Source: Acinetobacter sp. WC-141
GTDB taxonomy: Bacteria > Pseudomonadota > Gammaproteobacteria > Pseudomonadales > Moraxellaceae
Length of the DNA: 64,000 nucleotides
NCBI RefSeq assembly: GCF_000313935.1
Contig: NZ_AMSS01000061.1
Coordinates: 1 to 64,000 of the forward strand
Direction: 5' to 3'
Positions 47,016-58,348 of the stretch are shown here, one piece after another. A model generated the notes under the pieces. That model searched no databases. It was not told the DNA's origin and worked only from the letters and a program-made list of their open reading frames with translations. Every line of letters starts with the position of its first letter. Position 1 is the first letter of the stretch. Both the position numbers and the translations under genes were made by a program.

Positions 47016-47345
47016 TTAGATCATCATATTGTAGTGAAGGTAATTCATAATCCACACAGAACCGATTAAAAGTACCGCGATACATAAGATTGTGTAGATA
47101 AAAGCAATCATATTCCAGCGTTGTTCAGATGATGTATTCATGTGTAGGAAGTACACAAGTTGTACAAGAACCTGAGCAACAGCAGCGATTGCAATTACTG
47201 TAACTAAGATGCCACGACTGAAACCACCCGCCATCACCATCCCAAATGGGATGATGGTGAGAATAACAGAAAGGATAAACCCAACAGTATATTGCTTAAA
47301 GTTACCGTGTGACGCGCCTGCAGCATTATGGTCATGACTACTCAT
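47016..47345 (-). CDS. cyoD: Cytochrome bo3 ubiquinol oxidase subunit IV
   Basis: 109 residues from ATG 47345, which overlaps the cyoC stop (TAATG); a longer upstream extension in this frame lies within cyoC and is rejected. Three membrane helices and a His-rich N-terminus ([14 protein letters not shown]). Small assembly subunit. Confidence 0.93.
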   Translation of the reverse strand: MSSHDHNAAGASHGNFKQYTVGFILSVILTIIPFGMVMAGGFSRGILVTVIAIAAVAQVLVQLVYFLHMNTSSEQRWNMIAFIYTILCIAVLLIGSVWIMNYLHYNMMI

Positions 47346-47965
47346 TAGAGAACTCCCAGTAAGTAAACGACGCTGAATACACAGATCCAAACGATGTCAA
47401 GGAAGTGCCAGAACAAGCTTAAGCAAGCTAGACGACGTGTATTCGGTAATGTCAAACCTTTAGTCTTGATTTGATACATCAATACTAACATCCACACTAA
47501 ACCAGAAGTTACGTGGATACCGTGTGTACCAACCAAAGTAAAGAACGATGATAAGAATGCACTGTGAGTTGGACCATGACCTTCTTCTACAAGGTGATGG
47601 AACTCATAAAGTTCCATTCCAATGAACGTTGCACCGAAAAGGAATGTAATAAATAACCAAGTGATAACTTGATTTACATTCTTTTTATAAGATGCAAGTA
47701 CAGCAAAACCGAAAGTTACCGATGAAATCAATAAGGCAAATGTTTCAGTTAACACGTAGCCTAATGAGTCATGGAACAGGTCATATGCACTTGGAGTTCC
47801 TGGTGGAATATGACTGCTTAATACAGCGAACGCAATGAAGAGTGATCCGAAAAGAATCAAGTCACTCATCAAGTATGTCCAGAAACCAAAGACCGTTAAG
47901 TCAGTATCATCATGTTCATGATGACCATCGTGGCCGTGGTTGTCGTGATGAAGTACTTCAGCCAT
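47345..47965 (-). CDS. cyoC: Cytochrome bo3 ubiquinol oxidase subunit III
   Basis: 206 residues, five membrane helices, His/Asp-rich N-terminus ([17 protein letters not shown]), [19 protein letters not shown] and [16 protein letters not shown] motifs of heme-copper oxidase subunit III. It lies 4 bases after cyoB. Confidence 0.95.
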   Translation of the reverse strand: MAEVLHHDNHGHDGHHEHDDTDLTVFGFWTYLMSDLILFGSLFIAFAVLSSHIPPGTPSAYDLFHDSLGYVLTETFALLISSVTFGFAVLASYKKNVNQVITWLFITFLFGATFIGMELYEFHHLVEEGHGPTHSAFLSSFFTLVGTHGIHVTSGLVWMLVLMYQIKTKGLTLPNTRRLACLSLFWHFLDIVWICVFSVVYLLGVL

Positions 47966-47969
47966 TTCC

Positions 47970-49961
47970 TTAGTCCTTCTTCAAGTGTTTTTCAAGTAAA
48001 GCATAGCGTTCGTTTTCAATACGCTCAACTTCAGCAGCCGGAACATAGTAATCAACATTCTTGGTGAATGAGCTTACGATCAAGCTAACAACAGCTGAAA
48101 CGAATGAAACAACAACGAGCCACCAAATATGCCAGATGAGTGCAAAGCCAAGAATTGTAATGAACATTGCAATGACAAAACCAGCTGCACGATCGGTCGG
48201 CATGTGGATGTCTTCATATTTAGTATTACGTGCGTATGCTACACCATTTTCTTTGTCAGTCCAGAAACGGTCAATACCGCTTGCATCTGGTTCATGCGCA
48301 AAGTTATAGAACGGAGCAGGGGAAGAGGTTGCCCATTCAAGCGTACGTGCATCCCATGGATCGCCTGTAAGGTCCATGTTGTCTTTGCGTTGTAAGAAAC
48401 CAACAATGATTTGCATTAAGAAACATGCAATACCAATAGCAACGAGAACAGCACCAAATAATGCAATCGCAAGGTACGGATCCCATTCAGGGTTGTCATA
48501 TGTATTCAAACGACGAGTCATACCCATGAAACCAAGGATATAAAGTGGCATGAATGCAAAATAGAAACCGAAGAACCAGAACCAGAACGCAGCTTTACCC
48601 CATGCTTCATTGAGCTTCCAACCAAACATTTTTGGCCAGTAGTAAATGATGCCGGCAAACATACCAAACACCACACCACCGATAATTACGTTATGGAAGT
48701 GAGCGATCAAGAATAATGAGTTGTGTACCAAGAAGTCCGCAGGTGGAACAGCCATAAGTACACCAGTTAAACCACCGATACCGAATGTTACAAGGAAGCC
48801 AAGCGTCCATAACATAGGAGTAGTAAAGGTGATGCGACCTTTATACATAGTGAATAACCAAGAGAAGATTTTCACACCAGTAGGAATCGCAATAACCATA
48901 GTCATGATACCGAAGAACGCGTTAACGTTCGCACCAGCACCCATGGTGAAGAAGTGGTGAAGCCATACAACGAACGCAAGAACAGTAATCGCGATAGTTG
49001 CATACACCATAGACTTGTAACCGAACAACGCTTTACGAGAGAAGGTTGCAACGATTTCTGAGTATAGACCAAATGCTGGTAATACCAAGATATATACTTC
49101 AGGGTGACCCCATGTCCAGATCAAGTTCACATAAAGCATTGGGCTACCGCCAAGCTCATTTGTGAAGAAATGGAAGCCGAAGTAACGGTCAAGAGTAAGC
49201 ATTGCAAGAGTACCTGTTAATACAGGGAACGATGCAATGATTAATACAGCCGTACAAAGTGAAGTCCACGTGAAAATAGGCATATCCATTAATTTCATGC
49301 CAGGTGCACGCATTTTGATGATGGTAACGAAGAAGTTAACACCAGATAAAAGCGTACCTAGACCAGAAACCTGAAGTGCCCAGATATAGTAGTCAACACC
49401 TACACCAGGAGAATATTGAATGCCAGATAGAGGAGGGTAAGCCATCCAACCAGTCGCAGCAAATTCACCTAATACAAGTGAAAGCATCATCAAACCAGCA
49501 GCACCAGCGAATAACCAGAAGCTTAAAGAGTTCAATAATGGGAAAGCAACGTCGCGAGCACCAATCTGTAAAGGTACAGAGATGTTCATCATACCTACAA
49601 CGAGACCCATTGCTACGAAGAAGATCATAATTACACCGTGCGCGGTGAAGATCTGGTCGTAATGGTCTGGATGTAGATAACCTTCGCCGCCGCCTTTAGC
49701 GAGGAAAAGTTGTAAACGCATCATGATCGCATCGGCGAAACCACGCAAAAGCATGACTACAGATACGAGAATGTACATGATACCAATCTTTTTATGGTCT
49801 ACCGTAATAAACCACTCATTCCACAAATATCCCCATTTTTTGAAATAGGTGATACCGCCAAGCACAGCAATTGCACCAAGTGCCATAAGGACCATGGTGA
49901 CAAGCACAATTGGCTCTGTCGGGATAGAGTCCCAACCCAGTTTACCAAAAATCATATCCAT
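47970..49961 (-). CDS. cyoB: Cytochrome bo3 ubiquinol oxidase subunit I
   Basis: 663 residues, about fifteen membrane helices. It holds the heme and copper ligands: [11 protein letters not shown] (heme b), [17 protein letters not shown] (Cu-B His and the cross-linked tyrosine), HHFFTMG, and HFHNVIIGG near the heme o site. It reduces oxygen to water and pumps protons. Confidence 0.97.
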   Translation of the reverse strand: MDMIFGKLGWDSIPTEPIVLVTMVLMALGAIAVLGGITYFKKWGYLWNEWFITVDHKKIGIMYILVSVVMLLRGFADAIMMRLQLFLAKGGGEGYLHPDHYDQIFTAHGVIMIFFVAMGLVVGMMNISVPLQIGARDVAFPLLNSLSFWLFAGAAGLMMLSLVLGEFAATGWMAYPPLSGIQYSPGVGVDYYIWALQVSGLGTLLSGVNFFVTIIKMRAPGMKLMDMPIFTWTSLCTAVLIIASFPVLTGTLAMLTLDRYFGFHFFTNELGGSPMLYVNLIWTWGHPEVYILVLPAFGLYSEIVATFSRKALFGYKSMVYATIAITVLAFVVWLHHFFTMGAGANVNAFFGIMTMVIAIPTGVKIFSWLFTMYKGRITFTTPMLWTLGFLVTFGIGGLTGVLMAVPPADFLVHNSLFLIAHFHNVIIGGVVFGMFAGIIYYWPKMFGWKLNEAWGKAAFWFWFFGFYFAFMPLYILGFMGMTRRLNTYDNPEWDPYLAIALFGAVLVAIGIACFLMQIIVGFLQRKDNMDLTGDPWDARTLEWATSSPAPFYNFAHEPDASGIDRFWTDKENGVAYARNTKYEDIHMPTDRAAGFVIAMFITILGFALIWHIWWLVVVSFVSAVVSLIVSSFTKNVDYYVPAAEVERIENERYALLEKHLKKD

Positions 49962-49964
49962 GTC

Positions 49965-51017
49965 TTATTCCCCTTGAGCAGCGTGTTCAGCTGCAGCATG
50001 AGTGTCAGCTGTTGCATGCGCAGCAGAGTGGTCAACACCATGATAGTTACTCATATAGTGGTTGATAATTGTTTCAAACAATTTTGGTTCAACTGAAGAG
50101 TAATAAGTCACAGGGTGTGGCTTTGTCGGGAACGGTTTCATAGCTTCAGCTTTAGCAAGCGCTTCTTGATCACCAGCAGCTTTAGCACGATTTACTAAAT
50201 GCTCGATCTGGTGCTTAGAACGGTCACCATCACGTAAGGTTGCTAATTCAGCTTGGTCAAGCGTAGTTTTTTGAACTGCTTCTGGATTAATAGTAGAACC
50301 ATTACCCGCTTTTACAGCTGCTACCCATTCGTTGAACTGTTGCTCTGTAACACTATGCGCCTTGAAACGCATTTGAGAGAAACCGTAACCTGAGTAGTTA
50401 GAAGAGAAACCACGATATACGCCAGTTTCATTTGCTAACAAATGAAGGTGAGTTTGCATACCTGCCATTGCATAAATCTGGCCGCCTAACTGTGGAATGA
50501 AGAATGAGTTCATTGTAAAGTTAGAGGTGATTTTAAAGCTTAACGGAGTTTTTTCAGGGAAACGTACTTCGTTAACAGTTGCAATGTTTTGTTCAGGATA
50601 AATGAAGATCCACTTAAACTGTTCTGCAACAACTTGAATAGTTAAAGGAGCTTTGTCTGATTCTAAAGGACGGTATGGGTCATACTTGTGGGAACCCCAC
50701 CAAGTTAACCAAGCTAAAATACCAATAATAATGACAGGGATACCCCATACTACAACTTCAATTGTAGTTGAGTGTGCCCATGTAGGTTTATAGTCTGCAT
50801 CTTTATTTGACGCGCGATATTTCCAACCAAACCATAATGCCATGATGATTGAAGGAATCACCACAAGTAACATTAAATAGATCGCAGTCATCATAAGGTC
50901 ACTTTGACCTTGACCAACTGGACCTTTAGAGTTTAGAAGTACCATATCACCACCACACCCAGTCAAAAGTGCGGCAAGCGTTGATAAAGACAATACAGCT
51001 AAAATCGTTTGTCTCAT
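49965..51017 (-). CDS. cyoA: Cytochrome bo3 ubiquinol oxidase subunit II
   Basis: 350 residues. Lipoprotein signal with lipobox LLTGC (cysteine at 21), two membrane helices, then a periplasmic cupredoxin domain without copper ligands (QFKWIFIYPEQNIATVNEV) and the COX-ARM region. The C-terminus is long and His/Ala-rich (AAHATADTHAAAEHAAQGE). First gene of cyoABCDE. Confidence 0.95.
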   Translation of the reverse strand: MRQTILAVLSLSTLAALLTGCGGDMVLLNSKGPVGQGQSDLMMTAIYLMLLVVIPSIIMALWFGWKYRASNKDADYKPTWAHSTTIEVVVWGIPVIIIGILAWLTWWGSHKYDPYRPLESDKAPLTIQVVAEQFKWIFIYPEQNIATVNEVRFPEKTPLSFKITSNFTMNSFFIPQLGGQIYAMAGMQTHLHLLANETGVYRGFSSNYSGYGFSQMRFKAHSVTEQQFNEWVAAVKAGNGSTINPEAVQKTTLDQAELATLRDGDRSKHQIEHLVNRAKAAGDQEALAKAEAMKPFPTKPHPVTYYSSVEPKLFETIINHYMSNYHGVDHSAAHATADTHAAAEHAAQGE

Positions 51018-51333
51018 TTTACAACCTCGGTGAAGAGTCCCATTCCCTAATTAAATATGGGATAGCGATTAAAGTGTCGCATGATTGAGAACGCTAATCC
51101 TTAAATTTAGACTTCTCAATTATATGACACCGCTACGTTGTAGGGCATTATGCCTCATATCGACAAACTAAGCTATACATAAAGTAGTCTGAAATAATTG
51201 TTTTAAAACCCGATTTTTTTTGTAGGGTATCTAATCTTTATAGAGCTTTTATTTAAATATCAACTCTCTATAGAAAAAAGGAGGCGGGGTGCCTCCTCTT
51301 TTTTTAGACCTTAAATGAATGAGTCATTCACTA
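51018..51333. promoter_or_regulatory. cyoA upstream region and RDD-gene terminator
   Basis: 316 bases with no gene seen. The right side holds a terminator, GGAGGC-GGGGT-GCCTCC (51280-51296) flanked by A and T runs, serving the leftward RDD gene. The left side is the cyo leader, with a TCCCAT/ATGGGA pair near 51038-51062. Confidence 0.7.
51274..51307 (-). terminator. RDD-gene terminator
   Basis: GGAGGC (51280-51285), loop GGGGT, GCCTCC (51291-51296), A run on the left and T run on the right, so it can act both ways. Confidence 0.85.
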
Positions 51334-52089
51334 TCATTTGATCACTTTTGTTCTTGCAATTTTGTCATGTAGCGCTTGTCGCTTTTGTCCTAAAGCAAAA
51401 GCATAGTCAATAATTGTGCTAACAGGCATAAACAGCAAGTTGAGTATGATGAAAACAATGCTTCTTAATAAGAAGATGCGAGTTAAATTAACTTTACCAT
51501 TGCTCTCGGCATCTACGATTTTAATTCCAACAATTTTCTTACCTATACTTTGCCCATATTTTGTTAAAAGAAAGGCTTGAATTGCAAGCATGATTACGAC
51601 GTAAACAAGCATAGAATGCCAAGCTTCAATAGGAATTAAAGTAAAAAGTTGATGTTGTAGCTCTGCTGCTTTAGTTGAAGCAACTTCAGCTGATTGCATT
51701 TGTTTTTGCAATTCAAATAATTGCTTATACTGAGATTCATTAAAGAAAAAAGACGGAATTGCAGCTATGGGTAGCCAAAGTAATAAATCAATAATTTTTG
51801 CCAAAGCTCGAGATGGAATAGAGGCAAGTTCATGAATTTTAGGCTCTACACGAATTTGACGAATAGTTTCATTCGTTGAGCTGTTTGTGTTTATGACAGA
51901 TGCAGAATAACCGATAGGTTGATATACAAGTTTACCTTGGGTTAATTCTCCTAAAGCTTTCCACTCTGTCATGCCTTCATGCCAAGCTAAATCAGTTAAC
52001 AAAATTTGTTGGCTAGCCAACATTTGATTTACTTGCTCTAAGGTGTAAGGCCCAGCTTGTTGATTATTACGTGCCAAGTAAATTTGCAT
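51334..52089 (-). CDS. GYF_2 and RDD domain membrane protein
   Basis: 251 residues. The N-terminal 50 residues (MQIYLARNNQQAGPYTLEQV, then LAWHEGMTEWKAL) are a GYF_2 domain. Next comes an RDD domain with three or four membrane helices and the motif arginine in IPSRALAKIIDLLLW and a KYGQSIGKKIVGIKIVD block. Function unknown; some RDD proteins are Na+/H+ antiporters. Confidence 0.85.
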   Translation of the reverse strand: MQIYLARNNQQAGPYTLEQVNQMLASQQILLTDLAWHEGMTEWKALGELTQGKLVYQPIGYSASVINTNSSTNETIRQIRVEPKIHELASIPSRALAKIIDLLLWLPIAAIPSFFFNESQYKQLFELQKQMQSAEVASTKAAELQHQLFTLIPIEAWHSMLVYVVIMLAIQAFLLTKYGQSIGKKIVGIKIVDAESNGKVNLTRIFLLRSIVFIILNLLFMPVSTIIDYAFALGQKRQALHDKIARTKVIK

Positions 52090-52116
52090 AAATAAAAATT
52101 CTCTGTTCTAAAGATG

Positions 52117-52145
52117 AAAAAAGACCCACGGATGGGCCTTTTTTT
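52117..52145 (-). terminator. ppsA terminator
   Basis: GCCCAT/GTGGGT-type stem between A and T runs (core 52123-52138), 9 bases after the ppsA stop and within the RDD gene's upstream region. Confidence 0.88.
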
Positions 52146-52153
52146 ATAACATA

Positions 52154-54541
52154 TTAGATTTGCTTGATTTTTTCTTCAGCAAGGAAGAACCATGTATCTA
52201 AAACTGAGTCTGGGTTAAGAGAAACAGACTCAATACCTTGTTCCATCAACCATTTTGCAAGATCAGGATGGTCTGAAGGACCTTGTCCACAGATACCTAC
52301 ATATTTACCTGCTTTACGGCAGGCATGGATTGCCATTGAAAGAAGTGCTTTAACTGCTGCATCACGCTCATCAAATAAGTGTGAAACAATGCCTGAGTCA
52401 CGATCAAGACCTAGTGTTAATTGAGTTAAGTCATTTGAACCAATAGAGAAACCATCAAAATGCTCTAGGAATTGTTCAGCTAATAAAGCATTAGTTGGTA
52501 ATTCACACATCATGATTACTTTTAAGCCGTTCTCACCACGTCTCAAACCATTTTGTGCTAGTAATTCAATAACACGTTTTGCTTCAGATACAGTACGTAC
52601 AAAAGGAATCATGATTTGAATATTGGTTAGACCCATTTCATCACGAGCTTTCTTAAGTGCGCGGCATTCTAATTCGAAACAGTCACGGAAGTTATCAGAT
52701 ACATAACGGCTCGCACCACGGAAACCGAGCATTGGGTTTTCTTCTTCAGGCTCGTATAACTTACCGCCAATCAAGTTTGCATATTCATTTGATTTGAAGT
52801 CAGACATACGAACAATAACTGGCTTGTCACCGAATGCAGCAGCAAGAGTGGCAATACCTTCAACCAATTTTTCAACATAGAAATCTACAGGTGAAGCATA
52901 ACCCGCGGTACGAGTTAGAACCGCAGCACGAGTTTCACGAGGTAAGCTATCAATGTTGAGCAGGGCTTTAGGGTGTACGCCGATCATACGGTTAATAATG
53001 AACTCAAGACGAGCAAGACCAATACCTTCATTTGGTATTTGAGCAAAGTCAAATGCTCGGTCAGGGTTACCTACGTTCATCATAATTTTGAACGAAAGCT
53101 TAGGCATAGATTCAATTGAGTTACGTTGAACTTCGAAATCCAAAGCGCCTTCGTAAATGAAGCCAGTGTCACCTTCAGCACAAGAAACTGTTACTTCTTG
53201 ACCATCAGTCAATACTTCTGTTGCGTTACCACAGCCTACAATAGCGGGTACACCAAGTTCACGTGCAATAATTGCCGCGTGACAAGTACGACCACCACGG
53301 TTAGTGATAATTGCTGCGGCACGTTTCATTACCGGTTCCCAATCAGGATCGGTCATATCTGATACAAGAACGTCGCCTTCTTGAACTTTGTCCATTTCTT
53401 TAATTGAGTTAACAATACGGACTTTACCAGAACCAATACGTTGACCAATTGAACGACCTTCACAAAGAACAGTACCTCTTTGTTTTAGAAGGTAGCGTTC
53501 CATAGTGCCTACATTTTGACGGCTTTTTACGGTTTCAGGACGAGCTTGAACAATATAAATTTGACCATCATCGCCATCTTTTGCCCATTCGATATCCATC
53601 GGCGCACCGTAGTGTTGCTCAATGATAAGCGCCTGTTTAGCTAACTCTTGTAACTCATGGTCATTTAAAGCGAATTGTTGGCGCTCTTGTTTCTCAACAT
53701 CAACAACGACAACCGATTTACCCGCAGAACCTTCTTCACCATAAATCATTTTTTGGTGTTTTGAGCCAAGGTTACGGCGTAAAACTGAATGTCTACCAGC
53801 ATTTAATAATGGTTTAGATAAGTAAAACTCATCTGGGTTAACCGCACCCTGCACAACCATCTCACCTAAACCATAAGATGCTGTGATAAATACAACTTCA
53901 CGGAAACCAGACTCAGTATCAAGTGTAAACATTACACCCGCAGCGCCAGTTTCAGAACGAACCATACGCTGAACGCCTGCAGAAAGTGCAACGACGTCAT
54001 GGTCAAAACCTTGATGTACACGGTAAGAAATCGCACGGTCATTATATAAAGAAGCAAATACTTCTTTGATCGCAATAAGAACGTTATCAATACCGCGAAT
54101 ATTTAAGAAAGTTTCTTGCTGACCTGCGAATGAAGCATCCGGTAAATCTTCAGCAGTTGCAGATGAACGAACGGCAACCGCGATTTCTGGGTTGCCGTTA
54201 GAAAGTGTTGTAAAAGCGGCGCGAATTTCTTGTTCTAGGGCTGCAGTGAGTGGAGTCTCTACAATCCATTGACGAATTTTGGCACCTGTTTCTGCAAGAG
54301 CATTTACATCATCAACATTGAGTTGGGCAAGTTCTGCTTGAATTCGAGCGTTAAGACCGCTTTGATCTAGGAACTCACGATAGGCATCAGCAGTAGTTGC
54401 AAAACCGCCTGGTACCGATACACCAGCATTTGATAAATGGCTGATCATTTCACCCAAAGATGAGTTTTTCCCACCTACGAGTTCGACATCGTGTTTCCCT
54501 AATTTTTCTAGACCGATTACGCGCGCTTCCAAAGTTTTCAC
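52154..54541 (-). CDS. ppsA: Phosphoenolpyruvate synthase
   Basis: 795 residues, usual length. N-terminal ATP-binding domain ([37 protein letters not shown]), central phosphohistidine domain with [21 protein letters not shown], and C-terminal PEP/pyruvate barrel ([15 protein letters not shown]). Makes PEP from pyruvate and ATP for gluconeogenesis. Divergent from its regulator ppsR. Confidence 0.97.
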   Translation of the reverse strand: MKTLEARVIGLEKLGKHDVELVGGKNSSLGEMISHLSNAGVSVPGGFATTADAYREFLDQSGLNARIQAELAQLNVDDVNALAETGAKIRQWIVETPLTAALEQEIRAAFTTLSNGNPEIAVAVRSSATAEDLPDASFAGQQETFLNIRGIDNVLIAIKEVFASLYNDRAISYRVHQGFDHDVVALSAGVQRMVRSETGAAGVMFTLDTESGFREVVFITASYGLGEMVVQGAVNPDEFYLSKPLLNAGRHSVLRRNLGSKHQKMIYGEEGSAGKSVVVVDVEKQERQQFALNDHELQELAKQALIIEQHYGAPMDIEWAKDGDDGQIYIVQARPETVKSRQNVGTMERYLLKQRGTVLCEGRSIGQRIGSGKVRIVNSIKEMDKVQEGDVLVSDMTDPDWEPVMKRAAAIITNRGGRTCHAAIIARELGVPAIVGCGNATEVLTDGQEVTVSCAEGDTGFIYEGALDFEVQRNSIESMPKLSFKIMMNVGNPDRAFDFAQIPNEGIGLARLEFIINRMIGVHPKALLNIDSLPRETRAAVLTRTAGYASPVDFYVEKLVEGIATLAAAFGDKPVIVRMSDFKSNEYANLIGGKLYEPEEENPMLGFRGASRYVSDNFRDCFELECRALKKARDEMGLTNIQIMIPFVRTVSEAKRVIELLAQNGLRRGENGLKVIMMCELPTNALLAEQFLEHFDGFSIGSNDLTQLTLGLDRDSGIVSHLFDERDAAVKALLSMAIHACRKAGKYVGICGQGPSDHPDLAKWLMEQGIESVSLNPDSVLDTWFFLAEEKIKQI

Positions 54542-54688
54542 TCCACTTTTGCAGTATTAATGTCTATCTTGGCATGAAATTATAAAAATAAAGTGCTTAG
54601 TTGAGAATTATACTAAGCGACAGTCATGTAAGATCAGTTTACTATAAAGATTATATAGCACTAAGACAAATGTTTAAGGAGAATTTTA

Positions 54689-55525
54689 ATGTCAGAAAGT
54701 AAACAGTTTAGACGGAGCGTTTTTTTTATTTCTGATGGAACTGCAATTACTGCCGAGACTCTTGGACATTCGTTATTAGCACAATTTCCCAATGTAGATT
54801 TTGACATTCATATCATGCCGTATATTACAACCGAAGAGGCGGCAATGGATGTTGTGATCGAAATTAATAGATGTCAAACCAAAGATGGTTGTCTACCTTT
54901 AGTCTTTGATACTTTAGTTGATCCACACGTACGAGAAATCATTAATACTGCTAAAGCAGTTAATCTTGATGTGTTCGAAGGTTTAATCAGTAAATTGGAA
55001 CAAGAACTAGGTACACCGCCTACCACATTGGTTGGACAGACCCATGCTGTAACCGATTCTGAATCTTATAAAGCACGTATCGATGCTGTTCATTTTGCGC
55101 TTGATAATGATGATGGAGCGCGTACTCGTCATTATGATAAAGCGGATTTAATCTTAATTGGAGTTTCCCGTTCCGGTAAAACGCCGACTTCTATTTACTT
55201 ATCTCTTCAATTCGGTATCCGTGTTGCAAACTATCCATTAACTGAAGAAGATTTGGATGATAACCGTTTGCCTGCTGTACTAAGACCTCATCGTAGTAAA
55301 TTATTTGGTTTAATGATTGATGCTGAGCGATTAGTTGCGATTCGTAGTGAGCGTAAAGCGAATAGTCGTTATGCAAGTTTTAGTCAATGCCAAATGGAAC
55401 TAAGAGCAATCGAAGGAATCTATATTTCCGAAGGCATCAAATATTTAAACGTAACTGAAATGTCGATTGAAGAAATTTCAACGCGTGTTTTACAAATGAC
55501 AGGATTAAAACGTCGTATTGGTTAA
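54689..55525 (+). CDS. ppsR: PEP synthase regulatory protein (kinase/pyrophosphorylase)
   Basis: 278 residues of the DUF299 family. P-loop GVSRSGKTPTSIYLS at about residues 156-170, N-terminal VFFISDGTAITAETLGHSL. It switches PpsA off by ADP-dependent phosphorylation of a threonine and on again by phosphorolysis. AAGGAGA precedes the ATG. Divergence from ppsA is the conserved layout. Confidence 0.95.
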   Translation: MSESKQFRRSVFFISDGTAITAETLGHSLLAQFPNVDFDIHIMPYITTEEAAMDVVIEINRCQTKDGCLPLVFDTLVDPHVREIINTAKAVNLDVFEGLISKLEQELGTPPTTLVGQTHAVTDSESYKARIDAVHFALDNDDGARTRHYDKADLILIGVSRSGKTPTSIYLSLQFGIRVANYPLTEEDLDDNRLPAVLRPHRSKLFGLMIDAERLVAIRSERKANSRYASFSQCQMELRAIEGIYISEGIKYLNVTEMSIEEISTRVLQMTGLKRRIG

Positions 55526-55545
55526 TTTAATCAACTGCTTATTTT

Positions 55546-55595
55546 AACCATTCAATTTATATATTTATTTTTGATTAAATTGAATGGTTTTTTAA
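55546..55595 (+). terminator. ppsR terminator
   Basis: 14-bp perfect stem, AACCATTCAATTTA (55546-55559) with TAAATTGAATGGTT (55576-55589), then TTTT. Confidence 0.85.
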
Positions 55596-55909
55596 TATAA
55601 AAAGTGAGAGAAATAAAAGTTTTAAATATAAAACAAAAAGTTATTAAAGCGTTTTTATTAGTTATCGCCCTGTAAGGTTTTTATAATCCAATTGTGAAAT
55701 AAAATAAGAGTATTGAAAAGAAATGTATATATTTGAGTATGTTTAGAAATTCTAATTATTTAATTTTGCTAAATTTTTTTAAAAGTTATGTAAAAATACA
55801 TTAAATATTTAAAAATGATAAATGGTTCACATTATTTTGTTGTTGTGTGATTGATTTTGGATTTTAATTATACTTTCCCACCTCGATATGGGACTATCCG
55901 ATTATCAAA
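55596..55909 (+). promoter_or_regulatory. pga upstream region
   Basis: About 310 very A/T-rich bases before pgaA, with no gene seen. No clear operator palindrome was recognised. The long untranslated stretch would leave room for post-transcriptional control of biofilm polymer synthesis. Confidence 0.5.
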
Positions 55910-58348
55910 ATGCTAAAAAAATGTGTTTTTTCATTAGTATACATCTTGCCTCTCAATTTATATGCTGCTCAAGTGGATGATTTGAGAGAGCAGGCTATTC
56001 ATACTTACAAAACTGGACAAACTCACCAAGCAATATTTCAACTAGATCAATTGCTAAAAACTTATCCGCATGATCAAAAGTTGCTAGCTGATTATTTAGT
56101 TGTAATGTCAAATGAAAAAAAAGATCTATTAACTTTCTCTCAGCAATTAGCAAATATTAATTTGGTTACTTTTCCAGAATATGGACAGCTACCTTTAATA
56201 CGTAATTTTCGTGATTTTAAACACTTTAAAAATGCAGTTGATTGGTTGAATAAATTTAATATTCAAAAAACAGTTGATGGACAGATTTTGTTAGCAGTTT
56301 TATACGCTGAAGCTCAAGATGCTGTAAATGCCAAAGCACAGTTAGTAAAAATTAATAATAAAAATCTGAAGACTGATCAACTAGTGCAAATAGCCTATGC
56401 TTATCGCCTTATCAATTTACCTGTAGATGCTTTATCTGCAATTGAACAAGCATATAAGCAACAACCAAAGTCTTTTGCAGTTTTACAGGAATACAGTTAT
56501 GACTTAGCGGCTGTGGGGGCTTATAACAAGGCTCAGCAGTTATTGCTTGCCAGCGATAAAAATGCACAAATAGAATCGTTGCAACACTGGCTACAAGTCA
56601 GTGAGTATTCTCAACGTGTAAATAATGCAATTGCTCGTTATAAATATTTAAATCGGGAAGGCACGGCAGATAGTGAAGGCTTTGCTGAGCTTGATGAGGT
56701 ATTGAAGCAAGGCGAGCAAATGCAGCCTTTGATTCAACCATCAGATCCTAATTATTTAAGATTCCATTATGACTATATATATGCGCTAGATTTCCGCGGA
56801 CGTAGCCCTACGGTACTAGATCAATTTACTCAATTAAATGTGCCTTTAGAAAAACTACCGGCTTATATTCGTCATGCAATAGCTGATAGTTATTTAGCTG
56901 AAAGACAGCCACAACAAGCTGAGCTTGCTTTTAAAACCTTGCTGACTGAAAAAAACTATCCAGATATGACGGTATATACTGGTCTGTACTACTCATATAT
57001 TGAACAAGAAAAATATAAACAAGCTGAACAGCTTTTAAGTGATGTTGATCGGCTAATTCCTACGTATAAATACAGTCAAGCCAAAGGGGTGGATAAATCG
57101 AGCCATCCAGATCGTGATGACTATATTAATTTACAAGGCATGCATTTAGCCTATGCAAATCATCTTGATCAAGCAGAAAAGCATTTTCAGAAACAAGTAG
57201 ATCTTGCACCTGCCAATGAAAGCTTAATTAATAATTTGGCTCGTGTTGAGCGCTGGAGAGATAAGCCACTACAGTCTAAGCAAACTATTGCTCGTTTAAA
57301 TGGTTTAACACCAGTTGGCAAAGATACTCGAATTAACCAGATGCAAAATGCTCAGGCTTTAGGGGATATTCAGGAATGGCGTAAAAATACAGAAAGTCTT
57401 TTGCAATATTATCCTGAAGATAGTGGCGTAGTTAAAAGTCGAAAAGAGTTAGATGATCGCAATCGAGCGACAATTTCTCACTCAACCACTTGGGGGCAAA
57501 GTAAGGCAGATAGCAATGATTCTGTCAGTGGGCAAAATGGTTTAAAAGACCGCGAAATGGAAACTCGTCTTAATAGTCCGTGGATTAAAGATAACTATCG
57601 TCTATTTGCTTGGCATCAAGATCGTTTCGGAGAATACCGTTTTGGTGATGTGCATGACCAACGTTATGGTGTCGGGGCTGAATGGCAAGCGAACCGTAAG
57701 GCATTGTCGGCAATTTTTTCGCAAAGTACAGATGGTGGACAAGCAGGTGTTCGTCTTGATTGGTCGCAATGGTTAAACGACCATTGGCAGTATCAATTGC
57801 AATATGACAGTCAGGCTAATATTCCCCTACAAGCAATTGATGCTGGTGAAGATGGACAAGCTTACCGTGCTGCTTTGACATGGCAAAAAGATGAGTCACG
57901 TCAAATTGGGGCAAGTTATGGTTTAACCGATATAAGCGACGGTAATAAACAACAAGAATTTTCTACTTTTTGGCGCGAGCGATTATTTGATGCGCCTCAC
58001 CATATTACTTACGGAACCGTTCGTGGATTTTATGGTAGCAATAGCCAAGATCAGACAGCTTATTTTAGCCCAAGCAATCACTACAGTGCTGAGTTGAATT
58101 TAAGCCATGACTGGATCACTTGGCGAGAATACGAGCGCTCATTTAAACAGCATTTTGAAGCTGGAGTCGGGCTTTATAAACAAGCAGATTATTCAGCTCG
58201 ACCAACATATTCTTTGCAATATCAACATCAATGGCAGCTCTCACGGACTTGGCAACTCAATTATGGAATTGGTTGGCAATACCATCCATACGATGGTCAT
58301 GATGAACAACATACCTACGGTATTTTCGGATTTGAAGGGCGTTTTTAA
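55910..58348 (+). CDS. pgaA: PNAG export outer-membrane protein PgaA
   Basis: 812 residues. Signal peptide (LKKCVFSLVYILPLNLYAA), a periplasmic superhelix of TPR repeats to about residue 500, then a C-terminal beta barrel of about 300 residues ending in GIFGFEGRF. It exports partly deacetylated poly-beta-1,6-N-acetylglucosamine. Stop overlaps the pgaB start by one base. Confidence 0.94.
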   Translation: MLKKCVFSLVYILPLNLYAAQVDDLREQAIHTYKTGQTHQAIFQLDQLLKTYPHDQKLLADYLVVMSNEKKDLLTFSQQLANINLVTFPEYGQLPLIRNFRDFKHFKNAVDWLNKFNIQKTVDGQILLAVLYAEAQDAVNAKAQLVKINNKNLKTDQLVQIAYAYRLINLPVDALSAIEQAYKQQPKSFAVLQEYSYDLAAVGAYNKAQQLLLASDKNAQIESLQHWLQVSEYSQRVNNAIARYKYLNREGTADSEGFAELDEVLKQGEQMQPLIQPSDPNYLRFHYDYIYALDFRGRSPTVLDQFTQLNVPLEKLPAYIRHAIADSYLAERQPQQAELAFKTLLTEKNYPDMTVYTGLYYSYIEQEKYKQAEQLLSDVDRLIPTYKYSQAKGVDKSSHPDRDDYINLQGMHLAYANHLDQAEKHFQKQVDLAPANESLINNLARVERWRDKPLQSKQTIARLNGLTPVGKDTRINQMQNAQALGDIQEWRKNTESLLQYYPEDSGVVKSRKELDDRNRATISHSTTWGQSKADSNDSVSGQNGLKDREMETRLNSPWIKDNYRLFAWHQDRFGEYRFGDVHDQRYGVGAEWQANRKALSAIFSQSTDGGQAGVRLDWSQWLNDHWQYQLQYDSQANIPLQAIDAGEDGQAYRAALTWQKDESRQIGASYGLTDISDGNKQQEFSTFWRERLFDAPHHITYGTVRGFYGSNSQDQTAYFSPSNHYSAELNLSHDWITWREYERSFKQHFEAGVGLYKQADYSARPTYSLQYQHQWQLSRTWQLNYGIGWQYHPYDGHDEQHTYGIFGFEGRF

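Noticed and set aside
47346..47390. Longer cyoD start at 47390
   Set aside because: It would lie inside cyoC and has no family match; ATG 47345 overlaps the cyoC stop in the usual coupled way.
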